NCBI GenBank assembly: GCA_005882415.1
Contig: VBAE01000205.1
Span: forward strand, 1-5,277
Source: Alphaproteobacteria bacterium
GTDB taxonomy: Bacteria > Pseudomonadota > Alphaproteobacteria > Sphingomonadales > Sphingomonadaceae
DNA: 5,277 nt
Reading direction: 5' to 3'
Made by a program: the position numbers and the translations under genes. Below the pieces are notes generated by a model that saw nothing but the letters and a program-made list of their open reading frames with translations, did not search any database and was not told the DNA's origin. Position 1 is the stretch's first letter; every line of letters starts with the position of its first letter. Below are positions 1 to 5,277 of this stretch, one piece after another.

Positions 1-732
1 CCCTTTGCCGAACACGCCGCCGCTCCCGATCGCGATCTTCGACTGGGCGATATGGTAGCCGGCGCCCAGCGGGTCGCTCTCTGGGTCCATGAAGATGAGC
101 ACCCGCTTGCGCTGATATTCGTGCATGAAGCTGAACGCGATCGGCCCCGCCACGGCCACAGCGCCGAGGCCGCCGAGGAACAGGCGCAGCGGCAGGCCTG
201 CGAGGAACATGATCGTGATCCCGCCGGCGAAGACCATCACCGCGGTGCCGAGATCGGGCTGGATCAGGATCAGTGCGACGGGAATGCCGATGATCGCGGC
301 CGCCGGCCAGATCGCGCTCCACCGCCTTATCTCGCCGACCGGGAGCAGGTCGTAAAAGCGCGCGACGGCGAGGATGATCACCGGCTTCATCAACTCTGAC
401 GGCTGGAGGTTGATGAAGCCCAAGTTCAGCCATCGCTGCGCGCCCTTGCCGACGAAGCCCAAGGCTTCGACCAGGATCAGCAGGAGCAGCACCCCGACAT
501 AAGCCGGGAAGGCGAGCAACTTCATCCGCTCGGGATGAACGTAGGACAGAGCGATCGCCAGGCCGAGGAAGACGGTGAAGCGCACCGCCTGCGGGAGCGC
601 CCAGGGCATCAGCGAGCCGCCCGCGGCCGAATAGAGGACGAGGAGGCCGAAGCCGGTGATCGCGATCACCAGCCACAGCATCTTCCAGGGCAGCTCCGCG
701 ATGGGCGCCGGGATGAGCGAGGGGCGCTTCAT
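1..732 (-). CDS. rodA: RodA, SEDS-family peptidoglycan glycosyltransferase (partial, C-terminus outside window)
   Basis: RodA polymerises lipid II into glycan strands in the inner membrane during cell elongation, paired with PBP2. I translated this frame by hand: 244 codons are open from the ATG at 732 to the left edge, so the 3' end lies outside the window (E. coli RodA has about 370 residues). SEDS signatures are clear: GAQRWLNLG (98-106), QPSELMKP (110-117, with E113 and K116) and QPDLGTA (158-164, with D160), followed by DPESDPLGAGYHIAQSKIAIG (216-236). Hydrophobic segments lie near residues 17-38, 50-66, 73-91, 142-158, 163-180 and 184-203. The later loop carrying the essential SEDS aspartate is not in the window. 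The start is fixed by the ATGA overlap with the mrdA stop. The upstream bases are C-rich and show no Shine-Dalgarno sequence, so translation is probably coupled to mrdA. FtsW is the paralogue, but the position next to mrdA supports RodA. Confidence 0.96.
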   Translation of the reverse strand, partial: MKRPSLIPAPIAELPWKMLWLVIAITGFGLLVLYSAAGGSLMPWALPQAVRFTVFLGLAIALSYVHPERMKLLAFPAYVGVLLLLILVEALGFVGKGAQRWLNLGFINLQPSELMKPVIILAVARFYDLLPVGEIRRWSAIWPAAAIIGIPVALILIQPDLGTAVMVFAGGITIMFLAGLPLRLFLGGLGAVAVAGPIAFSFMHEYQRKRVLIFMDPESDPLGAGYHIAQSKIAIGSGGVFGKG

Positions 733-2708
733 AGCTTGGTGGGGGGTTGGCGGGGGTTGACCGAACTTGTCGCGGGCTTGGGCTTTTCGGCGGGCTGGGG
801 CTGCGCCTCGGGCTTCCAGGCGTCGGCGCGGCGCTTCATCCGCTCCTCGATGCCGCCCCCCCATTGCTCCTCGAGCGCGGTCAGCGCCGCCATCGCCTTG
901 GTCTTGTCGAAGAGGTAGGTGAGGGTGTCGCGGCACATCGGCGCGGCCACCGTGGCGCCCCAGCCGCCATGCTCGACGATGACCGAACAGGCGTAGCGCG
1001 GATTGTCGGCGGGGGCGAAGCCGACGAACAGCGAGTGGTCGCGCATCCGCCAGGCAAGGCTTTCATTGGTTCGGACGCCGCCCGCGCGCTCGCCCATGGT
1101 GATCCGCCGCACCTGGGCCGTGCCGGTCTTGCCGGCGAGGAGGACGCCGTCGATGGGCAGCTTGGCGCCGGGGGCGGTGCCGCCGCCGTTCACCACCGCC
1201 TTCATCGCCTCGCGGACGAACTGGAGATGTTCGGGGGTGACGGGGAGCGGCTGGGGCGGGGGCACGGCGCCTTTGAGGATCAGCGGCTGGATCATCCGTC
1301 CGCTCGCGATCCGCCCCGCCATCACCGCGAGCTGGAGCGGGTTCACGAGCACATTGCCCTGGCCGATCGACATGTTGATCGTGTCGTAGGCCTGCCATTT
1401 GCGCTTGTACTTCCGCTCCATCCACTCGGGATCGGGGACGGTGCCGTAGCGCTGGGTGGGGAGCGGAAGCTCGAACTTCTGGCCGAAGCCCAGCCGCCGC
1501 GCCATGGAGGAGATCACCTCCGCCCCGGCCTGGAGCGCGGTGTGGTAGAAATAGATGTCGCAGCTCCGCGCCACGGCATCGTGCATGTTCACCGAGCCGT
1601 GGACCTTGTCGCAGTGAAAGATGTGGTTTCCAACCCGATAGCCGCCGGTGCAGAGCACGCGCTTATTGGGGTCGATGCCTTTTTCGAGGAAGGCGAGGGA
1701 CATGAGCGGCTTGATCGTCGAGCCGGAGGGGTAGAGGCCCTGCATCACCTTGTTGATCATCGGATGGCGCTCGTCGCCCGCCATCATGTCCCATTCCTTG
1801 TGGCTGATGCCGTCGGAAAAGCTGTTGGGATCGTAGGCCGGCATCGAGGCCATGGTCAGGATCTCGCCGGTCCGGCAATCGAGCACCACGATCGCGCCCG
1901 AATTGTCGCCGAGGCGCCGCGCCGCATAGGTGTGGAGGCCGACGTCGATGGTGAGCGGGAGGGTGCCGCCGCTCCGGTCGGTAAGGGTGGAAAGCTCGCG
2001 CACCACCTTGCCGCGGGCGGTGACCTCGGTCCGCTGCGCGCCCGGCTTGCCGCGGAGGCGAAGCTCCATCGTCTTTTCGAGCTCGTCCTTGCCGACCTTG
2101 AAGCCTGGTGTGATCAGAAGCGGGTTCTTCTGCTCCGCCTCATAATCCTCCTTGCTGGGCGTCCCGACATAGCCGGTGAGGTGGGCGACGGCGGCGCCGG
2201 CTGGGTAGAAGCGGGAGAAGGTGCTCAAGGGCTCGACCCCGGGAAGCTCGGGCTTCCTCACCTGCACCGCCGCATATTTGTCGAACGGGAGGTTCTCGGC
2301 GACCGGCACCGGCTGGTAGCCGGCGGCCTTGCCGAGCTCCTCCCGGATCCGCTCGACCTCGTCCGGAGGAAGGTCGAGCAGGCGGGTCAGCTCGGCGATG
2401 ATCCGCTCCGGGTCCTGAAGCCGGTCGGGGATCAGATCGACCCGGAAGTCCGAGCGGTTGACCGCGATCGGCTGGCCGTAGCGGTCGACGATCCAGCCGC
2501 GCCGGGGCGGAAGCAGCCGCATCTGCACCCGGTTCGATTCGGAGAGAAGCTTGTAATGCTCGTTCTCGGCGATCGAGATCCAGGCCATCCGCGCGCCGAG
2601 GCCCGCCGCGATCGCGCCCTGGATGCCGCCCAGCACGAAGGCGCGGCGGGTGAAGGTGTAGAGCTGGTTGCTTTCGGTCACCATCGGCCGGGTGCGCCGC
2701 TTCTTCAT
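729..2708 (-). CDS. mrdA: Penicillin-binding protein 2 (MrdA), peptidoglycan D,D-transpeptidase
   Basis: This class B penicillin-binding protein cross-links glycan strands in the periplasm during elongation and is the partner of RodA. The product has 659 residues from the chosen start. A single hydrophobic anchor lies at about 23-46, preceded by TRRAFVL (20-26). The pedestal/dimerisation domain covers about 60-240 and begins with PPRRGWIVDRYGQPIA (67-82). The transpeptidase domain covers about 265-600, with SxxK at S330-T-I-K333 (nucleophile S330), SxD at S382-C-D384 and KTGT at 527-530. A Cys/His cluster (C353, H365, C366, H370, C383) may bind zinc, as reported for E. coli PBP2. A Pro/Lys/Gln-rich tail fills about 605-659. 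The ATG at 2708 was chosen because it overlaps the mreD stop as ATGA and gives the usual MKKR-type N-terminus. An ATG at 2723 (5 residues longer) and one at 2684 (8 shorter) are possible. The open frame extends to 2894, but that part is mreD read in another frame. No Shine-Dalgarno sequence is visible. Confidence 0.97.
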   Translation of the reverse strand: MKKRRTRPMVTESNQLYTFTRRAFVLGGIQGAIAAGLGARMAWISIAENEHYKLLSESNRVQMRLLPPRRGWIVDRYGQPIAVNRSDFRVDLIPDRLQDPERIIAELTRLLDLPPDEVERIREELGKAAGYQPVPVAENLPFDKYAAVQVRKPELPGVEPLSTFSRFYPAGAAVAHLTGYVGTPSKEDYEAEQKNPLLITPGFKVGKDELEKTMELRLRGKPGAQRTEVTARGKVVRELSTLTDRSGGTLPLTIDVGLHTYAARRLGDNSGAIVVLDCRTGEILTMASMPAYDPNSFSDGISHKEWDMMAGDERHPMINKVMQGLYPSGSTIKPLMSLAFLEKGIDPNKRVLCTGGYRVGNHIFHCDKVHGSVNMHDAVARSCDIYFYHTALQAGAEVISSMARRLGFGQKFELPLPTQRYGTVPDPEWMERKYKRKWQAYDTINMSIGQGNVLVNPLQLAVMAGRIASGRMIQPLILKGAVPPPQPLPVTPEHLQFVREAMKAVVNGGGTAPGAKLPIDGVLLAGKTGTAQVRRITMGERAGGVRTNESLAWRMRDHSLFVGFAPADNPRYACSVIVEHGGWGATVAAPMCRDTLTYLFDKTKAMAALTALEEQWGGGIEERMKRRADAWKPEAQPQPAEKPKPATSSVNPRQPPTKL

Positions 2709-3220
2709 CGTGACAATCGCCATCTGTCGAGGACGAGGACGAAGCGCGCGACGAGCGGGAAGGCGAAGACCGAGACCAGCATCTGCGGGCCCATGGTCGA
2801 GATATGGGCGGAGCTTCCCATCGCCCGGGCGACCAGCCAGTCGGCCGAGGTGTAGAAGAGGATGGCGAGCGAGGCGAACAGCCAGTCCATCCAATAGTCT
2901 CGCCAGGACACCCTAGTGTCGAGCAGGTCGAAGAGGAGGAAGAGGATGGTCCAAAGCGCCATCGATTCGCCGAGCGGATGGCCGGCGACGAGGTCGTTGT
3001 AGAGGCCGAGCGGGAGCGCCATCGACGCGGTCCACATCTCCGGCCTCAAGAGCCGCCAGGAGACCAGCACCAGGAAGGCGAAATCGGGGAGATAGGCGCC
3101 CTGGAACACGATCGGCACCAGATGGAGGAGGCCGGCCAGGAGGATCGACACGATCGGCAACCAGCGCCGCCTTAGCCCGGAGAGAGCGACGTCGCGGTTG
3201 GAGGAGGCGATCCGGCTCAC
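2705..3220 (-). CDS. mreD: Rod shape-determining protein MreD
   Basis: MreD is a small polytopic inner-membrane protein that joins MreC, RodA and PBP2 in the elongasome. It has no known catalytic activity. The 171-residue product is close to the family's usual length (about 160-170). Hydrophobic segments lie near 21-39, 44-57, 62-80, 88-103, 112-133 and 142-163. The family-like stretch GLYNDLVAGHPLGES (72-86), followed by a Leu/Phe-rich helix and DLLDTR (98-103), supports MreD, as does the position between mreC and mrdA. The start is GTG at 3220, sharing GTGA with the mreC stop. The next in-frame Met is at residue 63, so no ATG can serve. No Shine-Dalgarno sequence is visible in the GC-rich bases upstream, which suggests re-initiation after mreC. 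The stop overlaps the mrdA ATG. Confidence 0.93.
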   Translation of the reverse strand: MSRIASSNRDVALSGLRRRWLPIVSILLAGLLHLVPIVFQGAYLPDFAFLVLVSWRLLRPEMWTASMALPLGLYNDLVAGHPLGESMALWTILFLLFDLLDTRVSWRDYWMDWLFASLAILFYTSADWLVARAMGSSAHISTMGPQMLVSVFAFPLVARFVLVLDRWRLSR

Positions 3221-4080
3221 GGCGCGGTGGCCGGGGGCGGGGAGTCGATCGGGGTCGCGGACTGGCCGGGCGTCTCGTCGGGCTGCGCGGTGGCGGCGGG
3301 CTGGTAGATGGCCTGGACGAGGGCGAAGTCGATCCGCGCCGGGTCGGCGGTCGGCCTGGCGAGGGTGGAATCGCGCTGGACCGAGATCACCACCGCCACC
3401 GGGATGCCCGGCGGATAGATGCCGCCGGTGCCCGAGGTGACCAGGATGTCGCCGCGGCGGAAGGGGTTCTTGCCGACTTCCAGAGTCTTCAAATCGATAT
3501 AGCCGTCGCCGCGCCCGGTCGCGATCGCCGGGGTGCCGTCGCGGAGCATTCGGACCGGGACGTTGCTCGCGCCGTCGGTGACCATCAGGATTCGCGAGGC
3601 GAAGCGGCCGGTCTCGAGCACCCGTCCGATCAGCCCTTCGGCGGAGCGCACCGGCTGGCCGGGCCGGACTCCGCTACCGCTGCCGGCGGAGAGGATCGCG
3701 AAGCGGTGGGCGGAATCGAAGAGCATCCGCCGAAGCCGGGCATTTTCGAAGTCGGTCGCCTTGGCCTGCAGCAGCTTCTTCTCATTCTCGGCGAGCTTTT
3801 TCTTCAGCTCGCCATTTTGCGAGGCCGCGTCGAAATAATTGGAGACGCTCCCGCCGATGTCGCTGAAGAAGCGCACCACGCTCCGCCCGCCCGCGCTGAT
3901 CGGGCTGGTCGCGTCGAGCGCGGCGCCCTTCAGCGCGTTGAATCCGGTCGGGTCGATGATCGCGACGACGAGGAGCATGGCCGCGAACAGCACGCCGCCC
4001 AGGGCCACGACATAGCCGAGGAACAGTCCATATTGCGCCCGTCGGGAGAATCCGGGGCGCCGGTTCGATGGCGGCGCCAT
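3217..4080 (-). CDS. mreC: Rod shape-determining protein MreC
   Basis: MreC is a bitopic inner-membrane protein whose periplasmic part binds and activates PBP2. The product has 287 residues, shorter than the 367 of E. coli. A basic cytoplasmic N-terminus (1-16) precedes a membrane segment at about 18-42. A coiled coil spans about 83-120 (ELKKKLAENEKKLL, then ENARLRRML), and a beta-barrel domain spans about 125-260, with GVRPGQPV (137-144), EGLIGRV (148-154), GDILVTSGTGGIYPPGIPVAVV (210-231) and ARPTADPARID (241-251). A Pro/Ala/Gln-rich tail covers 260-287. From ENARLRRML to the GVRPGQPV motif there are about 19 residues fewer than I recall in other MreC proteins, so the first beta-strand of the barrel seems to be missing. 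The frame is intact. The ATG at 4080 lies 22 nt after the mreB stop, with AGAGGGA upstream. The stop overlaps the mreD GTG. Confidence 0.95.
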   Translation of the reverse strand: MAPPSNRRPGFSRRAQYGLFLGYVVALGGVLFAAMLLVVAIIDPTGFNALKGAALDATSPISAGGRSVVRFFSDIGGSVSNYFDAASQNGELKKKLAENEKKLLQAKATDFENARLRRMLFDSAHRFAILSAGSGSGVRPGQPVRSAEGLIGRVLETGRFASRILMVTDGASNVPVRMLRDGTPAIATGRGDGYIDLKTLEVGKNPFRRGDILVTSGTGGIYPPGIPVAVVISVQRDSTLARPTADPARIDFALVQAIYQPAATAQPDETPGQSATPIDSPPPATAP

Positions 4081-4092
4081 GACCGGGTGCCG

Positions 4093-4099
4093 TCCCTCT
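4093..4099 (-). promoter_or_regulatory. Probable ribosome binding site of mreC
   Basis: The minus strand reads AGAGGGA in the 22-nt gap between the mreB stop and the mreC ATG. It resembles the Shine-Dalgarno core, although the 12-nt spacing to the ATG is longer than usual. It is the only clear purine-rich start signal among the junctions inside this operon. Confidence 0.45.
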
Positions 4100-4102
4100 G
4101 GC

Positions 4103-5146
<1,044 letters not shown>

Positions 5147-5177
5147 GTGGAAGGTCTCGCTTGTCGTGGAATCGAAA

Positions 5178-5191
5178 GGCCGCAATCGGCC
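5178..5191 (-). other. Short GC-rich hairpin in the mreB leader
   Basis: GGCCG-ATTG-CGGCC on the minus strand forms a 5-bp stem with a 4-nt loop, extendable by two G-T pairs, followed by TTTC. It lies 32-45 bases upstream of the mreB ATG. It may be a leader structure or the weak remnant of a terminator from an upstream gene. The T tract is too short to call a terminator. Confidence 0.25.
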
Positions 5192-5204
5192 CCGCTCGCT
5201 CACC

Positions 5205-5218
5205 CACCCTATAGGGTG
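5205..5218. repeat. Perfect 14-bp palindrome upstream of mreB
   Basis: CACCCTATAGGGTG equals its own reverse complement and lies 59-72 bases upstream of the mreB ATG. It could be an operator for a dimeric regulator, and it overlaps the best -10 candidate (TATAGG). On the minus strand it runs directly into GGGTGGGTGAGCGAGCG, which repeats GGGTG. The palindrome itself is certain. A regulatory role is inferred from its position and symmetry alone, and no regulator family is recognised. Confidence 0.5.
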
Positions 5219-5237
5219 TCCGCGCCCATGGCGTCCA
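5208..5237 (-). promoter_or_regulatory. Candidate sigma-70-type promoter for the mreB operon
   Basis: On the minus strand TGGACG (5237-5232, 4 of 6 matches to TTGACA) is followed after 18 bp by TATAGG (5213-5208, 4 of 6 matches to TATAAT but lacking the final T). Transcription would start near 5201 and give a leader of about 55 nt. The match is weak, and in such GC-rich sequence a chance match or a promoter further upstream is quite possible. Another -35-like TTGTTC lies further upstream without a good -10 partner. Confidence 0.25.
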
Positions 5238-5277
5238 CCTGTGAGTGAACAAGGCCATCGCGGCGCGGGGCCGGTTC

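Noticed and set aside
52..399. Plus-strand open frames opposite rodA.
   Set aside because: The opposite strand encodes an unmistakable RodA. The plus-strand products are Asp/Arg/His-rich antisense artefacts.
735..765. C-rich runs at the 3' end of mrdA as a -1 frameshift site fusing PBP2 to RodA; the -1 frame is open into rodA.
   Set aside because: rodA has its own ATG in a standard ATGA overlap, and no convincing slippery heptamer or downstream structure was seen. The runs are simply Pro codons in GC-rich DNA.
747..2855. A 702-codon open frame on the plus strand opposite mrdA.
   Set aside because: It is antisense to a clearly functional gene in very GC-rich DNA, where stop codons are rare in that frame. 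The translation is His/Arg/Gly/Asp-rich with no recognisable domain and no ribosome binding site.
2709..2894. A 62-residue N-terminal extension of PBP2.
   Set aside because: It is mreD read in another frame. The conserved PBP2 sequence begins near the ATGA overlap at 2708.
5169..5173. A GANTC (CcrM methylation) site in the mreB leader as a sign of cell-cycle control.
   Set aside because: I found roughly ten more GANTC sites in the window, most of them inside mreC, so this one is not distinctive.
5147..5203. A 19-residue N-terminal extension of MreB from a GTG at 5203.
   Set aside because: MreB proteins normally begin a few residues before the AIDLGTANT motif, which the ATG at 5146 provides. 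The extension would also overlap the likely leader.

Overview
The window holds one continuous minus-strand operon encoding the core of the bacterial rod-shape (elongasome) machinery, in the order mreB - mreC - mreD - mrdA (PBP2) - rodA. Reading runs from right to left. The first four genes are complete. rodA is cut by the left edge after 244 codons and is missing its C-terminal part. About 130 bases of leader sequence lie upstream of mreB at the right edge. No RNA gene, mobile element, CRISPR array or plus-strand gene could be supported.

The organism is most likely a high-GC alphaproteobacterium, probably of the Sphingomonadales. The reasons are the very GC-rich third codon positions, the gene order mreBCD-mrdA-rodA, the style of the MreB (a 347-residue protein with a short aromatic N-terminus and a KPPPNG-type insertion), and a PBP2 with a TFTRRAFVLGG N-terminus. 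This placement comes from remembered family features, not from a search.

Layout, in transcription order: leader 5277-5147, with a perfect 14-bp palindrome and a weak promoter candidate; mreB 5146-4103; a 22-nt gap with a plausible ribosome binding site; mreC 4080-3217; mreD 3220-2705, starting with GTG and overlapping mreC by GTGA; mrdA 2708-729, overlapping mreD by ATGA; rodA 732 to beyond position 1, overlapping mrdA by ATGA. The last three genes have no visible Shine-Dalgarno sequence and probably rely on translational coupling.

The genes work together as follows. MreB filaments under the inner membrane position the complex. MreC and MreD link it across the membrane. RodA (SEDS glycosyltransferase) polymerises glycan strands from lipid II, and PBP2 cross-links them by transpeptidation.

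This is a well-known conserved locus, and I do not see an undescribed system in it. The points most worth a second look are an MreC that seems to lack about 19 residues at the start of its first beta-barrel, a twin-arginine-like motif at the PBP2 N-terminus, and the palindrome upstream of mreB.
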